Source: Sneathiella glossodoripedis JCM 23214
Lineage (GTDB): Bacteria; Pseudomonadota; Alphaproteobacteria; Sneathiellales; Sneathiellaceae
Direction: 5' to 3'
Assembly (NCBI RefSeq): GCF_000616095.1
Contig: NZ_BAMS01000001.1
Coordinates: forward strand, 682,001-746,000
Length of the DNA stretch: 64,000 bases
Each line of letters begins with the position of its first letter. Position 1 is the first letter of the stretch. The notes beneath the pieces are model-generated. The model made no database searches, had not been told where the DNA came from, and saw only the letters and a program-made list of their open reading frames with translations. The position numbers and the translations under genes were made by a program. Shown piece after piece: positions 47,657-58,164 of this stretch.

Positions 47657-48253
47657 ATGCCAAGAGCCAAATGCTTTGATAGAGAGGAAGCCCTTCAAAA
47701 GGCTATGCGTGCGTTTTGGGCACGCGGCTATGAGGCAACCTCAATTCAGGATCTGGTGGAATGCATGGGGATTAACCGCGGAAGCCTCTATGATACCTTC
47801 GGTGATAAACACCAATTGTTTCTGGCAGCGCTGGATCAATATACGGATAGTTCTTTAACGCGGGGACTGGCGTTACGCGAAGATGGTAATGCGGCTTTGA
47901 TCCTGAAAGATTACCTATACAGCTTTATGTATCGCACATTGGGAGATCCGGAAAAGCGAGGCTGTTTTGTTACCAACACTGCTGTTGAACGGTCCTCATA
48001 TGATGAGCAATGTGCGAAAAAGCTGCGGGAATATTATGATAACGTGGAGAAAGACCTCGCTTTTTTAATTGAACGAGGTCAGCAAGCTGGCGAAATCAAC
48101 AACAAAAGACCCGCCGGTGAATTGGCGTCCTTTTTTGTCGGGGTCATGCAAGGGGTGCGGGTGCTTGGTAAAGTCCGCCCGGAAGAAGCTGCATTAAGGC
48201 CAATGATTGAGGTGGCTCTGGAAACTTTAAACAGTGACGCGAAGGCCGCATGA
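47657..48253 (+). CDS. TetR/AcrR-family transcriptional regulator
   Basis: This 198-residue protein has an N-terminal helix-turn-helix (ATSIQDLVECMGINRGSLYD, about residues 27-46) followed by FGDKHQLFLAALDQY, the TetR C-terminal-of-HTH signature. The ligand-binding domain has no recognisable specificity. ATG 47657 with GGGAA about 8 bases upstream; longer frames begin with unconserved residues. It overlaps the next gene by 4 bases and may regulate it or the SDR gene. Confidence 0.9.
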   Translation: MPRAKCFDREEALQKAMRAFWARGYEATSIQDLVECMGINRGSLYDTFGDKHQLFLAALDQYTDSSLTRGLALREDGNAALILKDYLYSFMYRTLGDPEKRGCFVTNTAVERSSYDEQCAKKLREYYDNVEKDLAFLIERGQQAGEINNKRPAGELASFFVGVMQGVRVLGKVRPEEAALRPMIEVALETLNSDAKAA

Positions 48254-48639
48254 GTTTTTCTCCTGAGCTTTGGGCGTCAGTGGTCCATGCCGCAATATAC
48301 ATTAGTCTGATCCTGTTTCCCTGGATGATTGGTGGGGCACGTATATTTGCAGGTATTCTTGGGTTTGGCGGAATTATTGCGCTTCTTGCAATGGATTATT
48401 TTGTAGGGCAATCCAGTGATGACCTTGCCCTAGCCAGAGATTTGATGCTTTTAACATTGCTAAAAGCAGTGTTTTTCTTTCTGGTAAGCCTCTTGATCGA
48501 GCGAATCTTTCGGGCCTATTTGCTCAATAGGGTGCGTACAAAGCCGGATTCGGATGGTGTTGATGCAAAATCCAAAGAAAAATTTGATCGTGAAATGAAA
48601 TCCATGAAAGAGAGAAGTGAGAAATTTTTGGGGCAATAG
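48250..48639 (+). CDS. small membrane protein coupled to the TetR regulator
   Basis: This 129-residue protein has three hydrophobic segments (about residues 9-27, 31-49 and 65-85) and a charged, lysine-rich C-terminal tail (KEKFDREMKSMKERSEKF). I recognise no family. It overlaps the TetR gene (ATGA), so it is co-expressed and is a likely target or co-player. It is convergent with the thioredoxin gene. Confidence 0.7.
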   Translation: MSFSPELWASVVHAAIYISLILFPWMIGGARIFAGILGFGGIIALLAMDYFVGQSSDDLALARDLMLLTLLKAVFFFLVSLLIERIFRAYLLNRVRTKPDSDGVDAKSKEKFDREMKSMKERSEKFLGQ

Positions 48640-48642
48640 AGT

Positions 48643-49212
48643 TTATTGCGCCATTATTTGCCGGATCAATTTCACCGCTTCTTCGCTATCCCACTCAGCT
48701 GGACCAACCAGCCGGGCGACCTCTAACCCTTCTTTATTGATGATCAGCGTTGCAGGTAGTCCAAAGACGCCTGCTGCTCGACCCGATTTCAGGGTTTTAT
48801 CGTTATAGGGCGCCAGATTTTTGATTTTCAGGGCTTTAAGAAACTTTTTAACACGTTCAATTCCTTGAATGTCATGACTGATTGCCACGACTTCAAACTC
48901 ATCGGAGCCCAACTCTCCTTGCAGGCGGTCAATGGAGGGCATTTCTTTTTTACAGGGTGCGCACCAGGTCGCCCAAAAATTTAGGAGAATGGTTTTCCCT
49001 TTGAACTCTGAAAGGTTAAGGGTCTCTCCGTTTTCGTTGACAAAACTGAAGTCTTTAAGCGGTTCGGGATTGGATGCGATGGTAATGTTTTTCATCTCCC
49101 CCACTGCAAGTTCCTTCAGGTTTTGGGAGAAAGCGGTTGAAGTGGCCCCCACAAGCCCTGTAAATGTAAGCAGGAAACCGATTAAGGCTATTTGCGTCTT
49201 TTTCGTCTTCAT
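48643..49212 (-). CDS. TlpA-like thiol-disulfide oxidoreductase
   Basis: This 189-residue exported protein has a signal peptide (about 1-29) and a thioredoxin fold with the active-site WCAPC (Cys84, Cys87) and FWATWC in front of it, then the cis-proline region [12 protein letters not shown]. Such proteins reduce disulfides in cytochrome c maturation or other periplasmic targets. It is divergent from argH with a short shared promoter region. Confidence 0.9.
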   Translation of the reverse strand: MKTKKTQIALIGFLLTFTGLVGATSTAFSQNLKELAVGEMKNITIASNPEPLKDFSFVNENGETLNLSEFKGKTILLNFWATWCAPCKKEMPSIDRLQGELGSDEFEVVAISHDIQGIERVKKFLKALKIKNLAPYNDKTLKSGRAAGVFGLPATLIINKEGLEVARLVGPAEWDSEEAVKLIRQIMAQ

Positions 49213-49253
49213 CGTTTTTACTGTCCAACTGTATTCAAGAGAGCCCGAGAATT

Positions 49254-50645
49254 ATGAGCGCTAATGAGCTTTGGGGTGGCAGGTTTGCCAAGGGTCCCGC
49301 AGAAATTATGGAACGGATCAATGCATCCATTGATTTCGACAGGCGCCTGTATCGACAAGATATTACCGGATCCCTGGCCCATTCAAGCATGTTGATGGCG
49401 CAAGGTATAATATCAAGGGAAGATGGTGAAAAAATTCAGCAAGGATTGCGAACAATTCTTCGTGAGATAGAGGCTGGAGATTTCAAGACTGACCCTGCGC
49501 TGGAAGATATTCACATGCATGTGGAGGCCCGGTTGCGCGAATTAATTGGTGACGCCGCAGGAAGATTGCACACCGCGCGTTCACGCAATGATCAGGTTGC
49601 GACCGATATGCGCCTTTGGGTTCGCGATACAATGGATCATTTGGATGGTGAGCTTAAAGAGTTGCAATTGGCGTTGGTCAATCTGGCAGACGAGGAAGCT
49701 GGCACTGTGATGCCCGGGTTCACGCATTTGCAGGCTGCGCAGCCGGTAACGTTTGGTCATCATATGCTTGCATATACGGAAATGTTTGCCCGTGACCGTT
49801 TTCGTCTTGCTGATGCGAGAAAGCGTTTAAACGAATGTCCCTTGGGTTCCGCTGCTCTCGCAGGAACGTCATTTCCAATTGATCGTGAAATGACAGCCAA
49901 CGAGCTAGGGTTTGATCGGCCTACTGCAAATTCACTTGATGGAGTCTCAGATCGGGATTTTGCGCTGGAATTTTTGGGATTCGCTTCAATTTGTTCTATG
50001 CATTTGTCACGTTTGGCAGAAGAAATTGTGATCTGGTCAAGTGCGCAGTTTCGTTTTGTAGAATGTTCGGATAGTTTTTCAACCGGCTCTTCCATTATGC
50101 CGCAAAAGAAAAACCCGGATGCTGCAGAGCTTATTCGAGGTAAAGCGGGGCGCAGCGCTGGTGCATTTAACTCTTTGCTGATGATGATGAAGGGCCTTCC
50201 TATGACCTATGGCAAGGATATGCAGGAAGATAAGGAGCCGGTATTTGATGCTGCTGATAATCTTCAGCTTTGCCTTGCAGCGATGACCGGTATGATTAGC
50301 GACCTTTCTGTGAATAGGGAAGTGCTGAAAGCAGCGTCAGGCGCTGGTTTTGCAACCGCGACCGACCTTGCAGACTGGTTGGTTCGGGAGCTGGATATGC
50401 CTTTCAGAAACGCTCATCATGTGACCGGCGCACTTGTAAAGCTTGCTGAAACCAAAGATTGTGGGCTCGAGGATTTAACTCTGAGCGATATGCAGTCAGT
50501 TGAACCAACAATCACAAGCGCTGTTTTTGACGTGCTTGGAGTTGATAACTCTGTCGCCAGCCGTGTTAGCTATGGTGGAACTGCACCTGAAAATGTTAAG
50601 GCACAAGTCAAGCGCTGGAAAGATCAATTGGCAGGAGAGGCGTAA
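49254..50645 (+). CDS. argH: argininosuccinate lyase
   Basis: This 463-residue enzyme cleaves argininosuccinate to arginine and fumarate. The N-terminal motif [20 protein letters not shown] and the fumarase-superfamily signature [12 protein letters not shown] are present, with the catalytic serine in the latter loop. The gene overlaps the next lipoprotein gene by one base (TAATG) and is the first of the argH-lptM-lysA group. Confidence 0.98.
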   Translation: MSANELWGGRFAKGPAEIMERINASIDFDRRLYRQDITGSLAHSSMLMAQGIISREDGEKIQQGLRTILREIEAGDFKTDPALEDIHMHVEARLRELIGDAAGRLHTARSRNDQVATDMRLWVRDTMDHLDGELKELQLALVNLADEEAGTVMPGFTHLQAAQPVTFGHHMLAYTEMFARDRFRLADARKRLNECPLGSAALAGTSFPIDREMTANELGFDRPTANSLDGVSDRDFALEFLGFASICSMHLSRLAEEIVIWSSAQFRFVECSDSFSTGSSIMPQKKNPDAAELIRGKAGRSAGAFNSLLMMMKGLPMTYGKDMQEDKEPVFDAADNLQLCLAAMTGMISDLSVNREVLKAASGAGFATATDLADWLVRELDMPFRNAHHVTGALVKLAETKDCGLEDLTLSDMQSVEPTITSAVFDVLGVDNSVASRVSYGGTAPENVKAQVKRWKDQLAGEA

Positions 50646-50767
50646 TGCAGAAATATTTGACTGTCTTCCTGATCATGTTTTTGATGGCGGCTGGTATCAG
50701 TGCGTGTGGTAAAAAAGGGGAGCCTGTATATCAAAAAGGCTCTGAAAACAGTAAAAGTAACGGCTAA
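50645..50767 (+). CDS. lptM: LptM-like small lipoprotein
   Basis: This 40-residue lipoprotein between argH and lysA is too short for usual ORF calling. Translation gives a signal peptide with three hydrophobic stretches and a lipobox GISAC, then CGKKGEPVYQKGSENS. Position, size and the CGxKG core match LptM (YifL), which stabilises the LptDE machine in the outer membrane. Its start overlaps the argH stop (TAATG), and lysA begins 14 bases after its stop. Confidence 0.8.
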   Translation: MQKYLTVFLIMFLMAAGISACGKKGEPVYQKGSENSKSNG

Positions 50768-50781
50768 GCGAGGCCCACCAG

Positions 50782-52050
50782 ATGGATCATTTTAATTACC
50801 GTAACGGTGAGCTTTTTGCGGAAGACGTATCCGTTGCCGAAATCGCGAAAAAGGTTGGAACGCCCTTTTATTGTTATTCCACAGCAACACTTGAACGACA
50901 TTTCAAAGTTTTCTCAGAGGCATTTGATGGAGCCAATGCGCTGGTTTGCTTCGCGGTAAAAGCCAACTCCAATTTAGCCGTGATTCGTACTCTTGCCCGT
51001 CTGGGTGCTGGTGCAGATGTAGTCTCTGAAGGTGAGTTGAAGCGTGCCCTAGCGGCCGGGATACCAGCCTCAAAAATAGTTTTTTCAGGGGTCGGTAAGC
51101 GCCCTTGGGAGATGGAAGCGGCTTTAAAGGCAGGTATTCACCAGTTTAATGTGGAATCTGAACCGGAAATACGGGTGCTGTCCGATGTAGCAAGTCGGTT
51201 GGGCATGGAAGCGCCCGTGGCGTTTCGGGTGAACCCAGATGTTGACGCCAAGACCCATGCCAAGATTTCAACGGGAAAGGCTGAAAATAAATTTGGTGTC
51301 CCTTGGCAGGATGTTTCACGGATTTATGGTGAAGCGGCCAAGCTTCCGGGAATACGCATTCAGGGGGTTGATGTACATATTGGATCGCAACTAACCGATC
51401 TGGACCCATTTAATAATGCGTTTCATCGTGTACGCGAACTTGTAATGCAACTCCGTCAGGAAGGGCATGACATAACGCAGGTTGATCTGGGCGGTGGCCT
51501 TGGTATTCCCTATGACGGGACAATTCCACCAAGCCCACTCTCATACGGTGCTGTTGCTTTGGAGGCAATGGGCAATCTTGGGGTTCAGCTTATTTTTGAG
51601 CCCGGTCGGTTGATTGTTGGGAATGCCGGTATTCTTGTCAGTGAAGTGATTTACGTAAAGCAGGGGGCGGAGCGCAAATTTGTCATTCTGGATGCTGCAA
51701 TGAATGATTTGATCCGTCCGGCAATGTATGATGGCTATCATCATATTGACACAATTATAGCTCCAACTGGTGATGTGGAATTGGAAGAAGCTGATGTCGT
51801 GGGACCGGTTTGTGAGACAGGTGATACGTTTGCAAAAGGCCGCAAATTACCGCCCGTCGCTGCCGGGGATTTGGTGGCCTTTCGGAGTGCAGGTGCTTAT
51901 GGTGCCGTGATGGCGTCTACTTATAATACACGGCCTTTAGTACCTGAAGTTCTTGTAAAGGGTGATCAATTCGAAGTGATACGGGCGCGGCCCAGCCTTG
52001 ATGAGCTTTTACAACTCGATAATGTACCCGCATGGCTGGATAACGACTGA
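50782..52050 (+). CDS. lysA: diaminopimelate decarboxylase
   Basis: This 422-residue PLP enzyme carries out the last step of lysine synthesis. PLP-lysine lies in CFAVKANSN (Lys60), the phosphate-binding glycine loop is DLGGGLGIPYD, and PVCETGDTF is the substrate-side active-site motif with the catalytic cysteine of the partner subunit. It is the last gene of argH-lptM-lysA; the TIGR02302-type gene follows by 34 bases. Confidence 0.97.
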   Translation: MDHFNYRNGELFAEDVSVAEIAKKVGTPFYCYSTATLERHFKVFSEAFDGANALVCFAVKANSNLAVIRTLARLGAGADVVSEGELKRALAAGIPASKIVFSGVGKRPWEMEAALKAGIHQFNVESEPEIRVLSDVASRLGMEAPVAFRVNPDVDAKTHAKISTGKAENKFGVPWQDVSRIYGEAAKLPGIRIQGVDVHIGSQLTDLDPFNNAFHRVRELVMQLRQEGHDITQVDLGGGLGIPYDGTIPPSPLSYGAVALEAMGNLGVQLIFEPGRLIVGNAGILVSEVIYVKQGAERKFVILDAAMNDLIRPAMYDGYHHIDTIIAPTGDVELEEADVVGPVCETGDTFAKGRKLPPVAAGDLVAFRSAGAYGAVMASTYNTRPLVPEVLVKGDQFEVIRARPSLDELLQLDNVPAWLDND

Positions 52051-52084
52051 AAAAGCGTTATCTTAGTTCCCTGTGAGGAATTGA

Positions 52085-54495
52085 ATGGATGAACGCGATA
52101 CAGACTTGGTAACTAATCTGAAACTTCAACGGAAAGTTGCGGTTTTCTTTATCCTTGCCGAGCGTATTTGGGAGAGTTCCACTGCGCTTTTCTGTACTGT
52201 GCTCCTTTTTGTTGCATGTACGCTTTCTGGTTTGTGGGAAGTGCTCGACCCTGTTCTCCACCTGATGGCTCTTGCGGGTTTTCTGGTAGCCTTACTGTTT
52301 TCCGTTCGACATTTTAGGGACCAGTTCCATTTTCCGGAACAAGCCGAGGCAGATGCTCGTCTCGAGCGGGAGAGCAATCTCTCTCACAGGCCCGTACGCT
52401 CAATGGCCGCAGTACCCAAGTGGTTGCATGATGATAACGCACGCAGCCGATATTTTTGGAAACTGCATCAGGATCAACACCATAAGAAACTTGGCCATGT
52501 AAAATATTTTTTGCCAAAATTTGGCCTGTCTTCGTCTGATAAATATTCTCTGAGGTCTCTCGTCATTCTCTTGCTGCTTAGCGGTTATGTCGTCGGCGGG
52601 ACTGCTCCATTTTCACATTTCAGGACCGCATTTAAACCTCACCTAGGAGGGGAGGAAATCAGCCTCGCAATGGATATTTGGGCCGCTCCACCGGAATATA
52701 CGGGCCGGGCTCCTCAGTTGATCCATCAACTGACAGGTGAAGAAAGCAGGGATCTACAAGCTGCAGAACAAGGGATTAAAAAGTTTACTCTGCCTGAGGG
52801 AGCAAAACTGATCGGTCGTGTAAGCGGTGGTGGCAAGGATATTCCGGCGTTTTTTGTAGGAGATGAACAGTTTCCTTTCGAAGTTATAGAAGGCGAAAAT
52901 TTTCAGATAGAAGTGAATGAAATCGGGGCCGGGCGCTGGACCCTGGAGAAGGGCGGAGACACGCTAATTTCCTGGGATTTTGAAATCATTCCAGATTTGC
53001 CTCCGATTATCAAAATGTTGACTTTGCCCGCCGTGACAGACAGATCAGCGCTTAATATTATTGCGCTGGCTGAAGACGATTATGGGATTCTGGATCTAAA
53101 GGCCCAAATATCAAAACCTGATCAGCCTGAAATTCTGGAAATTCCTTTGCCATTTCCGTCGGGTTCTCCGGTAGTTGAAAGTAAAAGTTACCACGATTTG
53201 ACGGCTCATGCTGGGCGGGCCTCGTTACAGATTTGTGGGTAGTGGGCAGGGATATAAAAGGGCAGGCCGGAAAATCTAAAAAGGTACGAATTACACTTCC
53301 TGAAAGGGAATTTAGAAACCCTATTGCAAGAGCATTGGTGCATGAGCGAAAACAGCTTTTCATTGATGCCGATAAAAACAGATTTGATGTGGTTGGGGCA
53401 TTAGGTGTCATACTATCCCTTCCGGAAGCGATGACGGGTGATTTCGGGGCTGCTTTGATGGTGAGTGTCGCTCGTAGTGAATTACTTTTCAGGTCCGGAG
53501 CCAATTCCATCGAAGAGGTCACCGAACTTCTATGGCAAGCGGCCCTTAAATACGAAAATGGAAACCTCACCCTTGCTGAAGAGGCGCTAAGAGAAGCAGA
53601 AAAAAGGCTGATGGACGCGTTGAATAGTGGGGCAACAGATGAGGAAATTAGGCGTCTCGTAGAAGAGCTGAAGCAGGCGATGGATGAATTTTTAGCCGAG
53701 CTGGCCCGAAATCAACCTGAAAATCAACCGAACACAGGTGAGGGAGAAGCACTTCGAGCGCAAGATCTGGACAATTTGTTAAGTCAAATTGATGAATTTG
53801 CCCGCTCCGGAGCTCGCGATGAAGCTCGAAATCTGCTGAGTCAATTGCAGGATATATTGGAAAATTTGCAATCCGCAGGAATGACCCCGACGCAGAATGG
53901 GCAGACGGCTCAGAAAATGTTGGACGCGCTTGAAAAACTAGCGGGGGATCAACAGAAGCTTTTGGATGAGACTATGCGCTCCGTTCAACAGAATGGTTAT
54001 CTGCAACGGTCGGATGATGAGGCGCAATCAGGTAGTCTTGGTGAACTTGCAAAGCAGCAGGAAGCGTTACGTCAGATGTTGGGTCACATAATGGGAGAAA
54101 TGGGGTTGGAGGGGAAAATACCGGGTGCTTTGGGTAGGGCGGAGCGAGCAATGAACGATGCACGTGAGCAGCTACAGCTCGGTGATGGCGATGCAGCCCA
54201 GGCCTCACAACAGGAAGTTCTCCAGCAATTGCAGCAAGGAATGGAAGGAATTGCGCAAGCACAAGGTACAGGTGCCTCTGGTCAGTTCGGTAGTAATGGA
54301 AACAGAGATCCTCTTGGCCGTCAGTCCGGTTCTGATGGCGGGCGAACCGATCCCAATTCAAATATAAATATTTTTGGAAAACCGGGTCTGTCCGCAACTC
54401 GTGCAGTTTTGGACGAGTTACGCAGGCGTCTGGCGGACCCTAACCGCCCGGAATTGGAAAAAAAGTATCTGAAAAGGTTGTTGGAGCGTTTTTAA
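52085..54495 (+). CDS. TIGR02302/DUF4175-type membrane protein, frameshifted at about 53211
   Basis: The frames 52085-53242 and 53233-54495 join to about 803 residues. The N-terminal part has two membrane helices (about 20-75) and a third (LRSLVILLLLSGYVVGG). A periplasmic body (about 190-390) follows, then a long helical, Gln/Asp-rich region with coiled-coil patterns, ending in a conserved RRRLADPNRPELEKKYLKR segment. The break near 53211 needs one more base; the family sequence then reads WAGLVTDLWVVGRDIKGQAG. TIGR02302 proteins are alphaproteobacterial and lie beside lysA, as here; their function is unknown. Confidence 0.88.
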
Positions 54496-54559
54496 TACTG
54501 GCGAACTTTTCCGGATTCGCGCTATTTCATAATAAAAATAATCATGCGATTGAGGCGAA

Positions 54560-55560
54560 ATGTCTGAAGATCATCCGTTTGCACAATATGTCCGCGCACT
54601 TGGCAAGGGTCCAAATATGTGGCGCGACTTGGATTTTAACGAAGCAAAAGACGCCATGACGATGATCCTGCGCGGCGAAGTTGAACCGTTGCAGCTTGGT
54701 GCTTTCCTTTTACTGCTGCGCAGGAAGGGGGAAACTGGTGCAGAGTTTGCCGGCATGGCCGCCGCCGTGAGAGAGCAGTTTTCGGTCGTTAAGGAGCCTG
54801 TCGCTGTTGATTTTGATTGGCCATCTTACGCGGATCGGCACCGTCAACAACCTTGGTTCGTCCTGGCTGCGATACTGTTGGCGGATCAGGGGTTTAAGGT
54901 CTTAATGCATGGTATTGATGGTTATCATGACGGATATGCGCCCACACGCCCGGTATTGGAGCGCTTGGCATTGCACAGGCAGTGGATCTGACAGATGCGA
55001 ATGAGCGGCTTCAAACAGAGAATCTTGTGTATGTTGGGCTGGAAAATTTCTCTCCCGAATTACAGAAACTGTTCGACCTAAGACCGTTTTTGGGTGTGCG
55101 CACCGCGGTCAATACATTTGCACGCGATTTGAACCCGTTGAATGCGATTTGCCAGATGCAAGGTGTGTTTCATCCACCTTATAAAAAGGGTCATCTGGAA
55201 ACAGCAAAAATACTGGGTGTTCCCAACGCAATGATTTTCAAGGGGGGCGGCGGTGAAGTTATGCGAAACCCAATGAAACCAGCCCGCGTAGATGCTTTGA
55301 TCAATGGTGAAGAGCGGGAAATTGTCTGGCCGGCACTGACCAATGAAAATACCTATAAATGGCGCGAAGAAAATTTAGCCCCTGAACAGGTGGTTAAATT
55401 GTGGACGGGGGGTGAACTGAGCCTTTCTGTACCCATTCTGGGTGTCATAGGAACACTTGCCATTGCCCTTAAAATGAAACATCCCCAGATGAGTGAAGAG
55501 GGGCTGGATAAAATGGCTCATGAAATATGGGAAGCCCGCGATAAGGACCGCTTCAGCTGA
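54560..55560 (+). CDS. TrpD2/YbiB-like phosphoribosyltransferase-fold protein, frameshifted at about 54968
   Basis: The two frames 54560-54991 and 54982-55560 join to about 333 residues when GGG replaces GG near 54968, reading LERLGIAQAVDLTD. The sequence resembles anthranilate phosphoribosyltransferase (TrpD) and its paralogue YbiB/TrpD2: LGAFLLLLRRKGETGAEFAG in the N-terminal helices and FKGGGGEVMRNP in the binding loop. YbiB of E. coli binds nucleic acid and is not known to be an enzyme. Ends overlapping the convergent yaaA by 8 bases. Confidence 0.86.
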
Positions 55561-56326
55561 TCACTCTGTGAAATTGTAACTCAGTTTCATTGGACAGCTC
55601 TTTTATTAATTTATAGCCAGCCAGGTTGAAGTCTTTCAGGCCTTCTGGAGAATCTATTTCGTTTTCACTTATGAACCTTGCCATCATCCCGCGCGCGCGT
55701 TTTGCGGAGAAGCCGATGACTTTTGCTGTGCCGTTTTTTACCTCTTTAAATATGGGGGTTACGACTGGGTATTTGAGAGCTTTTTTGGGGATTGCTTTAA
55801 AGTATTCGGTTGATGCCAAATTGACTACAATTGGATTCTTGTGCCTTTCAAGTTCAGCATTCAAAGCCTTGGCCAGCTTGTCTCCCCAAAAAGAATATAG
55901 GTTTTCTCCTCGTGAATTGGGCATTCTTGTACCCATTTCCAGCCGGTAAGGCTGAATAAGGTCAAGTGGCCTGATCAGACCATAAAGGCCTGATAAAATT
56001 CGGACATGCTCTTGCGCAAATTTCACCGCTTTTTCATCCAGTGTGTTAATTTCCAGACCGGCATATGTGTCTCCGTTAAAGGCATAAGCCGCCTGTTTGG
56101 CATTTTCCGGAGTAAACGGGAATTTCATCTCCTTGAAGCGTTGAAAATTGAGCTCACTCAAATCATCACTGATCTTCATCAGCCTTTTCAAATCGTCCGG
56201 TTTTTGAGTTTTCGCTGCTTTCAGGAGTTCCTTAGTGTCAGATGTAAATTGAAGATCTGAATGCTCTTTGGGAAGGTTTTCACGGTCAAAATTCAGTTTT
56301 TTGGCAGGTGAGAGTAAAGCGAGCAT
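55553..56326 (-). CDS. yaaA: peroxide stress protein YaaA (DUF328)
   Basis: This 257-residue protein starts MLALLSPAKKLNFDRENLP and contains PYRLEMGTRMPN, FWGDKLAKAL and VNLASTEYFKAI, all typical of YaaA. In E. coli YaaA limits iron-driven damage under hydrogen peroxide stress. The ATG at 56326 is chosen over TTG 56338; GGAAAAGAAA precedes it. It is convergent with the TrpD2-like gene and lies downstream of the YejA-like gene on the same strand. Confidence 0.95.
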   Translation of the reverse strand: MLALLSPAKKLNFDRENLPKEHSDLQFTSDTKELLKAAKTQKPDDLKRLMKISDDLSELNFQRFKEMKFPFTPENAKQAAYAFNGDTYAGLEINTLDEKAVKFAQEHVRILSGLYGLIRPLDLIQPYRLEMGTRMPNSRGENLYSFWGDKLAKALNAELERHKNPIVVNLASTEYFKAIPKKALKYPVVTPIFKEVKNGTAKVIGFSAKRARGMMARFISENEIDSPEGLKDFNLAGYKLIKELSNETELQFHRVIS

Positions 56327-56352
56327 TTTCTTTTCCAACTGATAACAATGAT

Positions 56353-58164
56353 CTATCTGTTTTGCCTGTTCTGTCCCGTTGCGTCAACAGGCTTGCGCCA
56401 CCAAAGATCAACGCTCGTTCCATAGTTCGGAGCATTTGCAGGAAATTCAATCTGTGCAGTGTGATAAAGCCACTGCCGATCCTTGTGGTGTAGGGGAATG
56501 GCGTAATATCCCCACAACAGCAATCTATCAAGTATGCGAACCGCCGCTTCGAGCTGGGGCCTAGTTTGAGATTTTGCAATGAGTTCCGTAATGTAGTCGA
56601 TAGTCTTGTTTCTAATTCCCGGATAATTTCGGCTACCGGGAGAAGTTGCCGACGAGCTATGCCAGTAAAACAGTTGTTCATTGCCGGGCGACAGACTTTG
56701 TCCCCATTTGGCGATCATCATATCGAAATCAAACACACCTATGCGGTTTTGATAACTAGCGCTATCGAGTGTGCGAATGGTCAATGTAATGCCAAGCTGC
56801 TGCAGATTTTTCTGAAAATTACTCAAGAGCCTAAGATGGGAACTGTCGTTTGTGATCAGTTCAATCTTAAAAGGAGTGTTTAGGCCTTTAGGATAAAGCT
56901 TTCCCTGTTTGTAGCTGAAACCAGCTTGCTCAAGAAGGTTGCGCGCTTCTATCAATCGATCCCGAATACGGCCAGTTCCAGTTGAAACAGGGAGCGAAAA
57001 TTCTGCAACAAAAAGACTTTCAGGGTAATCCAACCCAGAATTTTTCAGTATAAGCCTTTCATCTGCATCCGGTAGGCCGGTTGCCTTTAAACGTCCCGCG
57101 CCAAAGTAACTTGTGGTCCTTTTGTAAAGGCTGTGAAGCAGGTTTTTATTGACCCATTCAAAGTCATAGGCAAGTGTTAGAGCCTTCCGCACGAGTCTGT
57201 TGGAAAATTCGTCTCGGCGTGTGTTCATAACGATTCCCAGAAAGGGCGGCGGTAATTTGACATCGATTTCTTTTGTCATCAGATTATGCTGGGTAACGTT
57301 CTGCCGTTTTGCCCATTTTCCGGGATCATTTTCGAAATAAATGTCTATCTCGCCAGCTTTCAAGGCTTCGAACGCGATATCCAAGTCGCGGAAATACTCA
57401 AATTTTATCTGGTTGAAATTGTAGCGTCCCTTGAACGGTGCTCGGTCTTGAGCCCAAAAATCAGGATCCTTAACATATTCGATAGTTTTTCCGGGAATTA
57501 CGTTTTGAATTTTGTAAGGACCACTTCCAACAGGAATGTTCAGGCTGGCCTCATTGAAGTCTATTCTTTGAAAATAATCCTCCGACAAAACTGGCATGAG
57601 TGCGAAAATTAATGGAATTTCAGGGCCACTCTTATTGTGGAAATCAAATCTGATGGCATGAGAATGGAGCAGCGTAACTTTTTCTGCCTGCTTGTAATAT
57701 TGCCTGTGATTGGGGCGCCCGCTTGTTTTCAATACATGATGGCTAAAACGAATATCATGTGCAGTTATGGGGGAGCCGTCAGAAAATCGGGCTTCTTCAT
57801 CGATATTAAAAATGATCCACTTCCTGTCAGGTCCCATTTCATACGACTTTGCGACAGAAGGGTACAGGCTGAAAGGTTCGTCATCTGCCCGCTCCATCAG
57901 GGATTGGTAAACCATGCCAAGTCCCGCAGCGGAAACCCCTTTAATGAGAAACGGCTGCAAGCTGTCAAATTTTCCCAAAACCGGGAGCCTGATTTTACCT
58001 CCTTTGGCTGCCTCCGGGTTCACATAATCGAAATGAGAAAACCCGGCTTTGTATTTGGGTTGCCCATACATTGAAAGGCCAAGCCCGATTTCTGCCGCGC
58101 TATGTTGTATTGATACGAAAAGCAGCGCCAATACATATCCGTAGATTTTTCTTTGGCTTTTCAT
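56353..58164 (-). CDS. YejA-like extracellular solute-binding protein
   Basis: This 603-residue protein has a signal peptide ending near HSAAE and the YejA-type start HFDYVNPEAAKGGKIRLPV. The SBP_bac_5 core includes FNIDEEARFSDGSPITAHDI. YejA binds oligopeptides and microcin C for the YejBEF importer. No permease or ATPase gene lies beside it, so it must use a transporter encoded elsewhere (possibly the one at 5896-8105). It starts 4 bases inside the MocR regulator stop (ATGA), so it is coupled to that regulator. Confidence 0.93.
   Translation of the reverse strand: MKSQRKIYGYVLALLFVSIQHSAAEIGLGLSMYGQPKYKAGFSHFDYVNPEAAKGGKIRLPVLGKFDSLQPFLIKGVSAAGLGMVYQSLMERADDEPFSLYPSVAKSYEMGPDRKWIIFNIDEEARFSDGSPITAHDIRFSHHVLKTSGRPNHRQYYKQAEKVTLLHSHAIRFDFHNKSGPEIPLIFALMPVLSEDYFQRIDFNEASLNIPVGSGPYKIQNVIPGKTIEYVKDPDFWAQDRAPFKGRYNFNQIKFEYFRDLDIAFEALKAGEIDIYFENDPGKWAKRQNVTQHNLMTKEIDVKLPPPFLGIVMNTRRDEFSNRLVRKALTLAYDFEWVNKNLLHSLYKRTTSYFGAGRLKATGLPDADERLILKNSGLDYPESLFVAEFSLPVSTGTGRIRDRLIEARNLLEQAGFSYKQGKLYPKGLNTPFKIELITNDSSHLRLLSNFQKNLQQLGITLTIRTLDSASYQNRIGVFDFDMMIAKWGQSLSPGNEQLFYWHSSSATSPGSRNYPGIRNKTIDYITELIAKSQTRPQLEAAVRILDRLLLWGYYAIPLHHKDRQWLYHTAQIEFPANAPNYGTSVDLWWRKPVDATGQNRQNR

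Noticed and set aside
57637-58074. 145-residue + strand ORF opposite the YejA-like gene
   Set aside because: It is entirely antisense to a clear solute-binding protein and has no recognisable start context or motifs.
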